A model generated the notes under the pieces. That model was given only the letters and a program-made list of their open reading frames with translations. It did no database searches and had not been told where the DNA came from. From Muribaculaceae bacterium (GTDB taxonomy: Bacteria > Bacteroidota > Bacteroidia > Bacteroidales > Muribaculaceae): a DNA stretch of 64,000 bases. The stretch lies in assembly GCA_017547845.1 (NCBI GenBank), contig JAFYNZ010000055.1:42776-106775 (forward strand). Reading direction: 5' to 3'. The position numbers and the translations under genes are program-made. Position 1 is the stretch's first letter. Every line of letters starts with the position of its first letter. This document shows, piece by piece, positions 8,158 through 18,579 of this stretch.

Positions 8158-9051
8158 ATGACAGATATGGATAAAGACAGAATCATTCCGACTTCAGAGC
8201 TTATCATTAATGGTGACGGCTCAGCATTTCATATTCACTTGACTCCCGACCAACTGCGCGACAATATCATTCTCGTAGGCGACCCCGGTCGCGTTGATAT
8301 GGTGGCATCTTATTTCGACACTATCGACTACGATATCCACTCGCGTGAGTTTCATGCCATCGGTGGCACTTATAAGGGTAAACCGATAATGTGTATCTCT
8401 CACGGCATTGGTCCGGACAATATCGAAATCGTTGTGACCGAACTCGATTCACTTGCCAATATCGATTACGCCACCCGCAAAGTCAAGTCCGAACACCGCA
8501 CTTTACGCATGATTCGAATCGGCACTTCCGGCTCTTTGCAAGAAGATATCCATGTCGGCGACTATGTCATTGCTGAGAAAGCGATGGGATTTGATGGTAT
8601 ACTCAATTTCTATGCCGACCGCGACAGCGTCTGCGACCTCGAGTTTGAGCGAGCGTTTGTCGAACATGTCAACTGGAATCCGACTCTCCCTGCACCCTAC
8701 ATCATAGATGCTGATGCCGAACTGGTCGACCAAATCTGCCACGGCGACATGATAAAGGGCAACACGATTGCTGCCGTAGGTTTCTATGCACCTCAAGGCC
8801 GTAAGCTACGACTCCCATTGGCTGATCCCGAACTCAACGAGAAGATCGAGTCTTTCCGCATCGGGGAGCGTCGCATCACCAATTTCGAAATGGAGAGTGC
8901 TTGTCTGCAAGGCATGGCACGATTGCTCGGTCATAAAGCCATGACTGTCTGCTGCATCATCGCAGAGCGTCAGTCGTCGACCAATAAGGCCAACACCGAC
9001 TACAAACCACAAGTCAACCGCCTAATCCAACTCGTCCTCGACCGTATCTAA
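8158..9051 (+). CDS. Nucleoside phosphorylase (uridine phosphorylase-like)
   Basis: Cytoplasmic enzyme that splits a nucleoside with phosphate into a free base and ribose 1-phosphate for salvage. The 297-residue protein has the phosphorylase superfamily layout: phosphate-binding GDPGRV (residues 41-46), the segment RIGTSGSLQEDIHVGDYV, and the ribose-binding Glu-Met-Glu at 244-246 (NFEMESACLQGMA). This pattern fits the NP-I family trimer/hexamer group, with uridine phosphorylase the closest annotation in Bacteroidota; the base preference is not proven by what can be seen. Met1 and Met4 are both possible starts. Single gene between its own promoter and a shared hairpin. Confidence 0.88.
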   Translation: MTDMDKDRIIPTSELIINGDGSAFHIHLTPDQLRDNIILVGDPGRVDMVASYFDTIDYDIHSREFHAIGGTYKGKPIMCISHGIGPDNIEIVVTELDSLANIDYATRKVKSEHRTLRMIRIGTSGSLQEDIHVGDYVIAEKAMGFDGILNFYADRDSVCDLEFERAFVEHVNWNPTLPAPYIIDADAELVDQICHGDMIKGNTIAAVGFYAPQGRKLRLPLADPELNEKIESFRIGERRITNFEMESACLQGMARLLGHKAMTVCCIIAERQSSTNKANTDYKPQVNRLIQLVLDRI

Positions 9052-9087
9052 TTGCTTGACTTCAAGTAATTTGTCGCTATAAAGAAT

Positions 9088-9118
9088 AAGTGGCCTTCTC
9101 AGAGCGAGAGGGCCACTT
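9088..9118 (-). terminator. Hairpin shared by convergent genes
   Basis: AAGTGGCCTTCTC (9088-9100) pairs with GAGAGGGCCACTT (9106-9118) with one wobble position. It overlaps the last codons of dprA and on the minus strand is followed by ATTCTTTAT, a weak T-rich tract. Likely terminator for dprA and perhaps for the phosphorylase gene. Confidence 0.6.
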
Positions 9119-10232
9119 TGTTGCCTGGGCATTTCACTATTATGCCGTTGAATTCCATTTCCATCAGTATGACTTGAAGCTTTACGATTGGGATTGAGAG
9201 TGTGTGGTGGAGTTCGTCGACGGTCATCTCTTTGCCACTCAAGCGTAGAAGGTCGTAGACGGGTTTTTCTTCGTCTGTGAGATCCGGGAATAGCACTCGT
9301 TGTCGTGGCGATACGACGACATCGGCCGGCATCCAGCTCATCAATTCCATGACGTCGGCAGGGCTGCCGATAAGCGATGCTTTCTGCTTGCGTATCAAGT
9401 GGTTGCAACCGCGACTCATCTCGTCGTTGATGCGACCGGGCAGGGCCATCACCTCTCGATTGTAGTCCAATGCGCGTTGAGCTGTCGACATTGCGCCGCC
9501 TTTGATGTCGCTTTCTGCCACTATGGTGACATCACACAATCCTGCCACCACGCGATTGCGTTCCAAGAAGTGAGGCCGCAATGCTTTTTGTTTAGATGTG
9601 TATTCTGTCACCAATGCGCCACCCGACTTGACGATGCGTTGAGCAAGGTCGCGGTGGGCTGCCGGATATATCATATTCAACCCATGGGCAAGGACTGCAA
9701 CAGTAGGCAGTCCGCACTCCAAGGACGCAGAGTGAGCAAGTGCATCGATGCCGTAAGCCAATCCGCTGACCACCGTCAGGTTGCCGCATAGCGATTCGCC
9801 CAAATCCTTGACCAGCGAGTGAGTGAACGTAGCCCCATATTGCGTCGCTTTGCGTGTGCCGACGACGCTCATCATATGCTTCGCATCAAGGTCGGCATCG
9901 CCAAGAGCATAGAGCATCACCGGCGCGTCATAACACTCGCGAAGTCGGTCGGGGTAGGCCTCATCTCCAAAGTACAAGCATCTGATGTTGTGGCGTTTGA
10001 CAAATTCCACCTCCTCCCACGCCTCATGGTAGGCCTCATCGCGCGACTGGCGACTGAACATCGTCGATCGAGAGATGCCGAGACGGTCGCAAAGTTCGAG
10101 CGAAGGCATTTCGAAGAAATCGCGCGTGCTGATGCCGACCTCCTCCATGCGTCGCACTATCTCTGCATGCACCCCCTTAGTGGTGGAAAGTGCTATCTTC
10201 TCGACCAACTCTCTATTGTCAACGCTCATCAC
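9099..10232 (-). CDS. dprA: DNA-processing protein DprA
   Basis: Protein that protects incoming single-stranded DNA and loads RecA during natural transformation; widely present also in bacteria not known to be competent. 377 residues: N-terminal helical SAM/HhH-like domain, a Rossmann-like core with VVGTRKATQYG, VSGLAYGIDALAHSASL and VTIVAESDIKGGAMSTAQRALD followed by VMALPGRINDEMSRGCNHLI, and a C-terminal winged-helix (DML1-like) domain from about residue 310. The start may be Met1 or Met2. It overlaps the upstream thioesterase gene by four bases (ATGA), so the two are translationally coupled. Confidence 0.95.
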   Translation of the reverse strand: MMSVDNRELVEKIALSTTKGVHAEIVRRMEEVGISTRDFFEMPSLELCDRLGISRSTMFSRQSRDEAYHEAWEEVEFVKRHNIRCLYFGDEAYPDRLRECYDAPVMLYALGDADLDAKHMMSVVGTRKATQYGATFTHSLVKDLGESLCGNLTVVSGLAYGIDALAHSASLECGLPTVAVLAHGLNMIYPAAHRDLAQRIVKSGGALVTEYTSKQKALRPHFLERNRVVAGLCDVTIVAESDIKGGAMSTAQRALDYNREVMALPGRINDEMSRGCNHLIRKQKASLIGSPADVMELMSWMPADVVVSPRQRVLFPDLTDEEKPVYDLLRLSGKEMTVDELHHTLSIPIVKLQVILMEMEFNGIIVKCPGNKVALSL

Positions 10233-10648
10233 TTAATGTATTTGCCAAACACTTCTGCCAACTCATCGCCACGCGACACCTTGTCGTCCTTTATCGACAC
10301 CGTAGTCACCACAGCCGACGCTGCTATCATGCCGTCCTTCTTGATAATGTCTTGATGAAAGATAAATCGAGCACCCTTACGCTCCACCCTCAAGCAACTG
10401 ATGAAGCGATCGCCACCGCGTAGCGACGACTTATACTCGATCTCAATCTTGCGCACCACCGGCATAATACCGCGTCGTGACATCTCAGTGAACGACAATC
10501 CTGCCTCCTCGCAAAACGAGTGGCGCGTATGCTCCATATAGTGGAGATAATTGGCATTGTTGACAATCTTCTCGCTATCGAGTTCGTAGTCGCGGACTGC
10601 AAACTCCATCGCGTAGCAATATTTCTTATTATCCTTTAAAATTGGCAT
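10229..10648 (-). CDS. Acyl-CoA thioesterase, hotdog fold (YbgC/4HBT family)
   Basis: Predicted to hydrolyse acyl-CoA or acyl-carrier thioesters. 139 residues, usual for a single hotdog domain. The YbgC-type region reads VRDYELDSEKIVNNANYLHYME, keeping the presumed catalytic Asp and the NYLHYME helix, but the His usually found before Asn-Tyr is Asn here. A second Met (residue 14) directly before the domain could be the true start. Coupled by overlap to dprA. Substrate unknown. Confidence 0.82.
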   Translation of the reverse strand: MPILKDNKKYCYAMEFAVRDYELDSEKIVNNANYLHYMEHTRHSFCEEAGLSFTEMSRRGIMPVVRKIEIEYKSSLRGGDRFISCLRVERKGARFIFHQDIIKKDGMIAASAVVTTVSIKDDKVSRGDELAEVFGKYIK

Positions 10649-10914
10649 ATCCTAATCATTACTAATTCTACCATCAAGCATCCTTCAGTGCAGGGCTGAA
10701 CTACGCCTCACCCGACATCGTAACCGACACTAACCACAGCATCGTTGCTACATTCGGCTCGTCTGACATCGCCCAATCCGATATTATAATCATCACCTAT
10801 TACAACACCTTTCAGACGCTATTGATTGCGAAGTTAATAACTTTTTTCCAACCAGCCCTCATTCACTATAAAAAATATAAATTCAAATCCAAGATTATTT
10901 GTATATGAGTATTA
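10649..10914. other. Intergenic stretch, no feature recognised
   Basis: Between the thioesterase start and the end of the CRISPR array. The part nearest the thioesterase (about 10670-10810) has gene-like composition but no open frame with a plausible start, so it may be a decayed gene; the rest is AT-rich. No convincing TAnnTTTG promoter was found for the thioesterase. Confidence 0.4.
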
Positions 10915-10927
10915 GTAAAAGCACATT

Positions 10928-11721
<794 letters not shown>

Positions 11722-11924
11722 ATGCTGACTGAGCGCAGGGTAATAGTATCACCATTCTTTTGTCGATACGAGGGGTTATCTACATTGGTGTGAAGTAGAC
11801 GGCCTTCCGTTGTGAGTCGATTTTCGTCCCACTGCTGATCAATATGAATGAGTGCCCATTGTCGGGGACAAAACAGGAAGTGTTGTATCCCCGACAGCAT
11901 GAGCATATCCTCTTCTTTGTACAT
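11722..11924 (-). pseudogene. cas4: cas4 remnant fused to the CRISPR array
   Basis: The start of a type I-C Cas4 is clear: [20 protein letters not shown] and then RQWALIHIDQQWDENRLTTE, with one of the iron-sulphur Cys residues. After about 67 codons the sequence switches directly into a CRISPR half repeat; the open frame reads on as [10 protein letters not shown], which is repeat and spacer, and stops at 11688. All RecB-nuclease motifs and the C-terminal Cys cluster, which lie further on in normal Cas4 (about 200 residues), are absent, so no nuclease activity is possible. The start codon overlaps the cas7 stop (TAATG), the normal operon link. Missing from the locus along with the rest of cas4 are cas1, cas2 and the leader, which in type I-C lie between cas4 and the array. 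Confidence 0.93.
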
Positions 11925-12772
11925 TATATCATTTCGATGATTTCTACTCCATTAGGGAGATTGTCTTTGTCAATTGTTACCTTATAATCTGAGAATGAGC
12001 GTGGAACGTCGGTCTGTTTCTCAATTTTTACAAGATCGAAAAGTTTGTTGGCAGGTGCATTGCCAAGCATTGAGTTGTGCTGAAATACAATCAACTTTTG
12101 TGCACTCATCAATCCTCGTGCGGCTGAACGGTCAACGTCAAACATGTTTTTCAGTGCTTCCCAGAAGAGTTGCAAGTCATCTTCACTAAATCCTGTCTGC
12201 TTAGCAAGGTTGGCAGAGATGAAACCGTGGCATACATAGAGCCCATAAGGAATAGTGGCTTTGCGTCCCATAGTACGATTGTCGCCTCCTTGTTTTTCTG
12301 CTTCTTTCTCTGTGGCGACCGCCATACGAGTGATTGAGTGTTCAGATGTCATTATCGGGTCAACTGAGCGGGCAAATGTGAGTTGGATAGGTCCTCGTAC
12401 TTGTCCTGCGTTTTTACCTGTTGACATAACTGCACCGAATGTGCGTACGTCATAGAATTTTTTGCACATCACATCTCGAGCAGCCGTTGTTCTATCAGTG
12501 GCAGTTACGACACACTCTTCTTCATGAGCTGCATCAATTGAATTGTTTAGAATAGCTTTTTCTTTGATGAAAATGTCATATCCTGATGTAAACTCTTTTG
12601 CAACTTGGACATAGTTGCGAACTTTGCGTTTTAGACAAACGTCGGTTACGAGTCCCATACCGGTTTCTGCGTCTACGCGTGGAAGATTACCTGCATCAGG
12701 GTCACCATTTGGATTTCCATCTTGTACGTCAAAAATGTACAGGAAATCGATTTTGTTTTTAATTTCACTCAT
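11924..12772 (-). CDS. cas7: Type I-C Cascade backbone protein Cas7 (Csd2)
   Basis: RNA-binding subunit that polymerises along the crRNA spacer. 282 residues, normal for Csd2. The family opening is clear: [20 protein letters not shown] with [23 protein letters not shown] following, then the conserved [14 protein letters not shown] and [15 protein letters not shown]. All motifs appear intact. It is the last complete cas gene, 14 bases after cas8c, and its stop overlaps the cas4 start. Confidence 0.96.
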   Translation of the reverse strand: MSEIKNKIDFLYIFDVQDGNPNGDPDAGNLPRVDAETGMGLVTDVCLKRKVRNYVQVAKEFTSGYDIFIKEKAILNNSIDAAHEEECVVTATDRTTAARDVMCKKFYDVRTFGAVMSTGKNAGQVRGPIQLTFARSVDPIMTSEHSITRMAVATEKEAEKQGGDNRTMGRKATIPYGLYVCHGFISANLAKQTGFSEDDLQLFWEALKNMFDVDRSAARGLMSAQKLIVFQHNSMLGNAPANKLFDLVKIEKQTDVPRSFSDYKVTIDKDNLPNGVEIIEMI

Positions 12773-12786
12773 AGTTGTAATGTATT

Positions 12787-14502
12787 TTAGTTATTGTTTT
12801 CATTTTGTTGTTCTTCTTTTGTATAGAATGCTTTTTGTTGGTGGTAGAATCCTACAAAGAATCGACCCTGATCTTGCAGATCAAGATGTGATGGGAATCC
12901 ATCTGCGTCAATTTTGTCAATGATTTCTTGCTTCAGTTTTTCAAAATATATCTTTCTCCCTTCGTTCAGTTTATCAGAGTGATGAGACGAAAGGTTTAGG
13001 ATTGTAGAAAACACTGAGGCTGGTGTAGCACTGGCAGAGTTCATGTAGCGTTCTTTGATGGAGTGTTGATTGTTTGCTTCCTGCTGAATTTTGTCAAGCA
13101 CAGCAAACAGTCTACCGCAAAGGTAGCCTTGATTGGTGTTTTGATTGTCTAACATGATTTTTATTTTCTGTTCGTTATTATTTAATCTATTTAAATAAGC
13201 TTTTATAATTGCAACGCGTGTGATTGTAAGTGATTGTTCGGCACGTATTCGTCGGATGCATCCTGAATACAATGGATAAGGGTATTGTATCCCTTCGAAA
13301 ATACTTTTTGCAGTGGCTTCAGGGAGGTTGGGAGTAACATCAGAAACTTTCCCTCCAAGAGTTACAGCTGAAAGAATAGCATATAGACCCATATATGGCT
13401 TTTTGTCTTTGCGATCGTCAAAGATTTGCATATCATTAAAATGTCGAATAATGCGTTCTGCAAAATCTTTGAGAGGAATTTCTGCCCAATATGCTACTGC
13501 GATTCTTGCCGAATTTGGTGCTAATCCTAATATATAAAATTTGTCATCGAGTGATGTCTGAAGAACTCCGGTGTAAATAGCTTCAAAGACTTTGCGAACT
13601 TGTTCGACCCCTTGGTCGGGATTGTCGGCAAGAACATCGTTGAAAGTAAATAAGTTGAATAAGCAATCTTCAGATTTCTGACCTGCTTCGTTATTGCTTG
13701 ATGCCCAAAATACAAAAGTTCGGTTGCCTATAAGAAACTTATTGCGAGAGTCTGGTCTTAATAGGTGATTAAGAGCTGTAGTATATGCAAATTCTGCTTC
13801 TTTTCCAATTGGTGCATTTTGTCCCTGAGATTTTCCATAAGAGTCGTATCCGCTTTTAATTTGAAAAGATACAAGTTTAGCGGTTGCTTGACTATTGGGA
13901 ATCATTGTAGCCGAAGTTGTTTCAACAATTTGTGACCGTGTTCCGGAAATTATGCATATTTTCTCATTAAAAGATTCGTTAGTGTCGTTTTCTAAAATCA
14001 AATGTGTTTTTTCTGCCACAATTTGAGCATCACCTTCTATCAAGAAAGAGAAAAACGAAAACTTTTTATTTAGATTTTTTTCTATTTCCTCCCACAGTTG
14101 ATCTTGTTTTAATTCGTTAATAATAGACTCTCTATCATTTTGATAAAAAGAGTAAATAGCTTTTAAGTCATCATTGTCAGAGTGGACATTATGGATAGAC
14201 TCAACACATGCTTTAAATGTTTCAAAACACCTTTTGTCATTAGCCTCTCCTTTGTTGGAATAGCCAAACACATATGCGCTATTATCGTATAGATAATTTG
14301 CTTTAGGATTAGAAGAGCGACTAACGGATTTTTTGACTAGAAATTGCTGTGCTCGTTTTTTGTCAATGCGTCTGTCTTCAAATCGAATGAATTTGCCATC
14401 CTTATCTATTACTAATAGAAAACCAATTTCTTTGAATTCCATGCCATATCTTGGCAGATTATCACAACGCTGGTAATAATCGTATAATGCTTTAAGTATC
14501 AT
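12787..14502 (-). CDS. cas8c: Type I-C Cascade large subunit Cas8c (Csd1)
   Basis: Large subunit expected to recognise the PAM and open target DNA. 571 residues, typical for Csd1. N-terminal region [20 protein letters not shown] and [20 protein letters not shown] match the family pattern, as do the later [20 protein letters not shown] and [20 protein letters not shown]. The family also contains an internal start for a small subunit (Cas11c) near its 3' end in characterised I-C systems; an in-frame Met exists in the C-terminal part but I cannot show it is used. Overlaps the cas5 stop by four bases. Very AT-rich compared with dprA next door. Confidence 0.94.
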   Translation of the reverse strand: MILKALYDYYQRCDNLPRYGMEFKEIGFLLVIDKDGKFIRFEDRRIDKKRAQQFLVKKSVSRSSNPKANYLYDNSAYVFGYSNKGEANDKRCFETFKACVESIHNVHSDNDDLKAIYSFYQNDRESIINELKQDQLWEEIEKNLNKKFSFFSFLIEGDAQIVAEKTHLILENDTNESFNEKICIISGTRSQIVETTSATMIPNSQATAKLVSFQIKSGYDSYGKSQGQNAPIGKEAEFAYTTALNHLLRPDSRNKFLIGNRTFVFWASSNNEAGQKSEDCLFNLFTFNDVLADNPDQGVEQVRKVFEAIYTGVLQTSLDDKFYILGLAPNSARIAVAYWAEIPLKDFAERIIRHFNDMQIFDDRKDKKPYMGLYAILSAVTLGGKVSDVTPNLPEATAKSIFEGIQYPYPLYSGCIRRIRAEQSLTITRVAIIKAYLNRLNNNEQKIKIMLDNQNTNQGYLCGRLFAVLDKIQQEANNQHSIKERYMNSASATPASVFSTILNLSSHHSDKLNEGRKIYFEKLKQEIIDKIDADGFPSHLDLQDQGRFFVGFYHQQKAFYTKEEQQNENNN

Positions 14503-15197
14503 CGTAGAATCTCCTCGCTATTAATATGTGGAACATTAATGACTCCGTTTTTCATCGTTGCACGATAAAACATTGCGTCGGGACTTGATGCATTTTTTGC
14601 AAAGTCCATATCGTAGAGCATTATACCCAAATCTCTATCTTCTGATATTGAAGACGTTAATGTGTCGTTTTCAGTATCGATGTATCTAAAAGAGGCAGAA
14701 AATTCTCTCGTACCCAAATAGGGCTGATTGAAACATTGGCCTTTGCGAGCACGGCGTTCAAACATGGCATTGTATTTACCAGGGTTTTCGTCTTTGCGCA
14801 ACTGATCTGACTCTTCATTGTCAATCTGTGGATTTTTAGAGTCTTTTCGTTTCCATTGAGGTATGAATTCAAGTTGAGCCCAGATGCGATAGCGTACATC
14901 TTTAAGAATCAGGGAGTTTTTCTGTTGTCTTTTATCCTCAATAAAAATGGGATTTTTGGACGCGACAGCTCCAACTTCGTTTCGGCGGATAGATGTCCAT
15001 TTGATGGGGTTTAACACCTCAATTTTGGTAACTTGCCAGCGAATAGCCGGTTTCCAAAATATTGCTTCGAAAATAGCTCTTGCAGCAGAAGGTGTAATGA
15101 CATCATAACTGACTCGCTCGACTTTCAGTTCGGGTCGAGTGAAGCATGCATAGTCACCCCAGACTTCAATGCAAAATTCTTTGTTGTTGTAACTCAT
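14499..15197 (-). CDS. cas5c: Type I-C crRNA-processing endonuclease Cas5c (Cas5d)
   Basis: In type I-C, which has no Cas6, Cas5 cuts pre-crRNA at the base of the repeat hairpin and stays bound to the 5' tag. 232 residues, normal. The start FCIEVWGDYACFTRPELKVE and PSAARAIFEAIFWKPAIRWQ are characteristic, followed by the conserved KWTSIRRNEVG segment, and FNQPYLGTREFSASFRYID further on. Its substrate repeats are present in the array but two of them (11183 and 11445) carry a mismatch in the stem. Lies 19 bases after cas3 and overlaps cas8c. Confidence 0.95.
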   Translation of the reverse strand: MSYNNKEFCIEVWGDYACFTRPELKVERVSYDVITPSAARAIFEAIFWKPAIRWQVTKIEVLNPIKWTSIRRNEVGAVASKNPIFIEDKRQQKNSLILKDVRYRIWAQLEFIPQWKRKDSKNPQIDNEESDQLRKDENPGKYNAMFERRARKGQCFNQPYLGTREFSASFRYIDTENDTLTSSISEDRDLGIMLYDMDFAKNASSPDAMFYRATMKNGVINVPHINSEEILR

Positions 15198-15216
15198 ATT
15201 ATGTGGTTTTAATAAT

Positions 15217-17364
15217 TTATACGATAAATGTTTCTTCTAATAATGCGTTTTCGATTGTCAATCCAATCCGTTCGTTATACTGATATGGAGACGATATGAC
15301 ATATATATTTTCATAGATTTCTTCAATAGCATTGTTGCGAACAAGTTTGTCAAAATCGTACTTACGAATATTAACGCTATATTGAGATATCTCTCTCATC
15401 AATCGATAGGATGGTCCAAAGTTTCTAAGTTGCTCGATTAGTTTTGAATTATCATTCCAATATACGATAACTCCAATCGTAGCATCATCAATGAGTCTGA
15501 ATTTCGTTGATGCCTCCTCAAATTGATGTTGAGAGCCATATAACATAGAACTTATTTGTTCCTTGTCAAAAGTTTCGGTCCGGCAGTGTAATTGTTTGAA
15601 ATATTCAGTCATCGCATTTGGAGAAAACCAATCATGATTTGTGCCCATATTGAGGCGTGCATTGTTTGATTTGGTCATCATGCCCGGAGGTAGGGGCCTA
15701 TTGAGCTTAAATACATAAGTAGTGCTTACACCCAATTTGCCTTCACGATTACATCTTCCAGCTGCTTGAAGTACAGAATCCAACCCGGCTTCTTGTCTAT
15801 ATACAACCGGGAAGTCAACATCTACGCCGGCTTCAATAAGTTGTGTTGCTACTACACGCACGATTTTAGCAGGGTCCGAAAGATGTCTCTTAACCGTTTC
15901 AATTGTCTCCTTGATATGAGCAGAACACATCATTCTGGAGAGATGCAATGTGATTCCTTCACTTTTTTCTGAAAGATGTTTGTATATTTCGAACGCATCT
16001 TTGCGTGTGTTGACAATGCAAAGGACTCTATCGTGCTTCAGCATTCTATCTGCAATATCTTCATGTGTCGATGATTCTGTGTCAAATGATAGTTCGACTC
16101 TCTTCAGACGCTGATGTAGATTAGCCTTTGTAGGTATGATTTCATTTATATTAGGTAGTGCTTTAAATGTATGAATCGTTCCTCTTATTTCTCCATTTAG
16201 AATCGGTTGACTTGCTGTAGTAAATAGAATTGATGTGCCAAACAAACTTTTTAAGGTATTAAATGTATCAACTATTGGCTGCAGAAAGTCCAATGGAAGT
16301 GTTTGTACTTCGTCAAGAATGAGAATACTTTTTGCTATATTGTGCAACTTTCTGCAGTGGGATGGCCTATTGCTGAATAGAGACTCCAATAATTGCACAT
16401 TAGTGGTCACAATAATAGGGTAGTCCCAGTTTTCAGTCGCAAGTTTGAGCTTTTTGTTTGCTTCATTTGGGTCAATATTAGAATGATGCTCTAAGACATT
16501 TTCATCACCAAATATATTGCGCAGAACTTGTGCTGTCTGCGTGATAATACTTGTATAAGGGATTGCAATGATAATTCTCTTCAGATTGTTGCGTTTAGCA
16601 TGGTGTAATGCCCATAACACAGAAGCTAAAGTCTTGCCTCCTCCGGTAGGTACTGTAAGACTATAAAAGTCGACATTTCCATTACTTGCATTCATGCAAT
16701 ATTGCTGAACTTCGTTTCTGATCTTATTGACTTCTGTATCGGGGGCATTCTTTTTCAGTTTGTCCATGTGAGCTGAGAACATATCTATAAGTTCGTCAAT
16801 AGAGGATTTTCCTCCTCTTAGATTGCTTTGCTCGGGCATCATGAATTTTTCGGTGTCGAGATAATCTGCATCAACAAGGCAACTATAAAGCATACGAATT
16901 ACGTGGTGTAAGTCTTTCGGATTTTGACATGGGGGTAACTTTAGGTCGACTTCAAGATTGCAGTCTGAGACTTCTTTAGGAATCTCTTTGTTGAGATTTT
17001 CTTGTTTTTCTCCATAGTCGTATAGTCCACGATGATGTCCCATAATGATATTATCAATCAATTGGTAATATGGTGGTTGGGAAAATAATTGCTTGGCTAT
17101 CAGCGCACCGACATAGGCGTGACTATAATCTCCTTCCACTTTGATATTAGGGTCATAGCCGCTTTCTTTCATGATGTGTTGTTGGAAAGCAGTTTTTTCT
17201 TTGCCTTTGTCGTGAAGCAATCCAATGACTTTGCCCCATTCGGACATTCCAAAATCGCTTGCAAATTGCGATGCAAGGGTTGCGACTCCGAGTTGGTGAT
17301 CATCATTTGACTGAAGATCTCCATTGCTATTGATATGTGAAATGATTATGTTTTTTAAGTCCAT
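15217..17364 (-). CDS. cas3: CRISPR-associated helicase-nuclease Cas3
   Basis: Target-degrading enzyme recruited by Cascade. 715 residues in the usual order: N-terminal HD nuclease domain (GLLHDKGKEKTAF near residue 49, SHAYVGALIAK, HHRGLYDYG) and a superfamily 2 helicase with Walker A PTGGGKTLASVLWALHHAK, DEVQ box ILDEVQTLP, SAT-like TTASQP, and C-terminal motifs VATQLIEAGVDVDFPVVYR and QAAGRCNREG. All catalytic motifs look intact, so interference is expected to work. First gene of the cas operon, behind a Bacteroidota promoter. AT-rich composition differs from the flanking housekeeping genes. Confidence 0.96.
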   Translation of the reverse strand: MDLKNIIISHINSNGDLQSNDDHQLGVATLASQFASDFGMSEWGKVIGLLHDKGKEKTAFQQHIMKESGYDPNIKVEGDYSHAYVGALIAKQLFSQPPYYQLIDNIIMGHHRGLYDYGEKQENLNKEIPKEVSDCNLEVDLKLPPCQNPKDLHHVIRMLYSCLVDADYLDTEKFMMPEQSNLRGGKSSIDELIDMFSAHMDKLKKNAPDTEVNKIRNEVQQYCMNASNGNVDFYSLTVPTGGGKTLASVLWALHHAKRNNLKRIIIAIPYTSIITQTAQVLRNIFGDENVLEHHSNIDPNEANKKLKLATENWDYPIIVTTNVQLLESLFSNRPSHCRKLHNIAKSILILDEVQTLPLDFLQPIVDTFNTLKSLFGTSILFTTASQPILNGEIRGTIHTFKALPNINEIIPTKANLHQRLKRVELSFDTESSTHEDIADRMLKHDRVLCIVNTRKDAFEIYKHLSEKSEGITLHLSRMMCSAHIKETIETVKRHLSDPAKIVRVVATQLIEAGVDVDFPVVYRQEAGLDSVLQAAGRCNREGKLGVSTTYVFKLNRPLPPGMMTKSNNARLNMGTNHDWFSPNAMTEYFKQLHCRTETFDKEQISSMLYGSQHQFEEASTKFRLIDDATIGVIVYWNDNSKLIEQLRNFGPSYRLMREISQYSVNIRKYDFDKLVRNNAIEEIYENIYVISSPYQYNERIGLTIENALLEETFIV

Positions 17365-17413
17365 AATACTGAAGTTTTGAGGATTAGATTTTAAGTCTAA
17401 ATTTTTGTAATGG

Positions 17414-17443
17414 CAAATTTAATGAATGTTTTTGGATTTGCAA
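17414..17443 (-). promoter_or_regulatory. Promoter of the cas operon
   Basis: Minus strand TTG (17443-17441), 19 bases, TAAATTTG (17421-17414), leaving a leader of about 45 bases to cas3. Because the leader of the array is deleted, this is the only recognisable promoter upstream of the CRISPR array in its own direction. Confidence 0.6.
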
Positions 17444-18038
17444 TGTTTTTTATCTTGTTTTTTATTGATTTGTTGGAAATTGGTTTCAGATGTGGTTGAT
17501 TAGGTAGATTATGGATAGCTTGACGCGTTGAGTGGTGCGACTGCACTCTGCTATCGGTAGAGTAGCGAGGGTGGTGACGGGGGAATGGGGGATAGGGCAA
17601 GGCAGTCGGTTTCGCAATCGACTGTCTTGAGGGTGTTTTTCATAGTTTAATAACTAACCTAACATCATGAAACGATAATCTATGCCTTTATAACACGCGA
17701 CGCTTATCTTGGTTCACGCTATTGACGGTTTTAACGCATGGAGTCGGATGTGGGGTCTGCACAGAGTGAGTAGCATCCGGTGGTGGCGTCCGCTATGCTC
17801 ACTGACCACCGGTTAACCGAGGTATTACCCCTCTCGGGGTATCTGCGACGCTTCAATCCTGCACGTTGGTTCATGCTGCGGATGGTTTTTACGCATGATG
17901 CGGGGTAGATATAGCCGTTGTGGGGTGCGATATTAGGAGTAATTGGTGGGGGAGTGTGAAAATTTTTTAATGGGGGGTTAAACCTTAGAGGGGTAGTGGT
18001 GTCAAAGAGGTGTATCAGTAACTTTTAATAGAAGATAT
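17444..18038. other. Non-coding region with nested hairpins and an imperfect direct repeat
   Basis: No convincing gene. Two imperfect copies of a block beginning GCGACGCTT and containing TTGGTTCAYGCT and GGTTTTWACGCATG lie at 17697-17740 and 17845-17897. Between them CCGGTGGT (17777-17784) pairs with ACCACCGG (17805-17812), the block AGTGAGTAGCAT (17765-17776) can pair with ATGCTCACT (17795-17803), and TACCCC (17826-17831) pairs with GGGGTA (17836-17841). Meaning unknown; possibly a decayed repeat element. Confidence 0.5.
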
Positions 18039-18041
18039 ATG

Positions 18042-18551
18042 ATGAAACCGGAAGATAAATTGAAGCAGAAATTCGGCCAGGACCCGGGTTTTAGGGTGCC
18101 TGACGGATATTTTGATGATGTCTTCGCTAAGATATCTGCATCGTTGCCTGAGAGGGAGGTTGCAAAACCTGCACCTATGACCAGATGGCAGCGTATCAAG
18201 CCATATGTGTATTTGGCTGCGATGTTTGCCGGCATTTGGTGCATGATGAAGATGTTCTACATGATGACCTCGATGCCTGATGTGTCGCTTGATAATCCTC
18301 CGGCTATGGTCGCAGAGGCTATGTCTCGTCCAGAAGTGATGGATGAGGTGATCTCTGTGGAAAGTGTTTCAGAGGAGGAACTGGTGGCAGAAGTTGCGGC
18401 AAACTATGAGTCATGGGAAGAGTTTGAAGCCGACTTTGACTATGAGCTTGAGCAAGAGTATGCAGAGATTGACTTGTCGGAATTGTCGGCGTCGCTTGGT
18501 ATGGATGCCGGTGACGAAGAAGCATGGGCTGATGAGTCGGAGAGTATATAA
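18042..18551 (+). CDS. Single-span membrane protein, possible anti-sigma-like partner
   Basis: Unknown protein of 169 residues (one more Met lies just upstream at 18039). It starts with MKPEDKLKQKFGQDPGFRVP and DGYFDDVFAKISASLPERE, a pattern seen in Bacteroidota proteins encoded after ECF sigma factors, has one membrane helix (about residues 60-78, YVYLAAMFAGIWCMMKMFYM), and a strongly acidic C-terminal half. This layout suits a membrane anchor with a short cytoplasmic head, as in small anti-sigma factors, but no sigma factor gene lies upstream here. Followed by a CpxP/Spy-like gene 28 bases on. Function is inference only. Confidence 0.6.
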   Translation: MKPEDKLKQKFGQDPGFRVPDGYFDDVFAKISASLPEREVAKPAPMTRWQRIKPYVYLAAMFAGIWCMMKMFYMMTSMPDVSLDNPPAMVAEAMSRPEVMDEVISVESVSEEELVAEVAANYESWEEFEADFDYELEQEYAEIDLSELSASLGMDAGDEEAWADESESI

Positions 18552-18579
18552 TGTTATTTAATTGATAATCAAGGTGTCT

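Noticed and set aside
17397-17600. Open frame of 67 codons upstream of cas3
   Set aside because: Low-complexity translation overlapping the cas promoter; no signal or domain.
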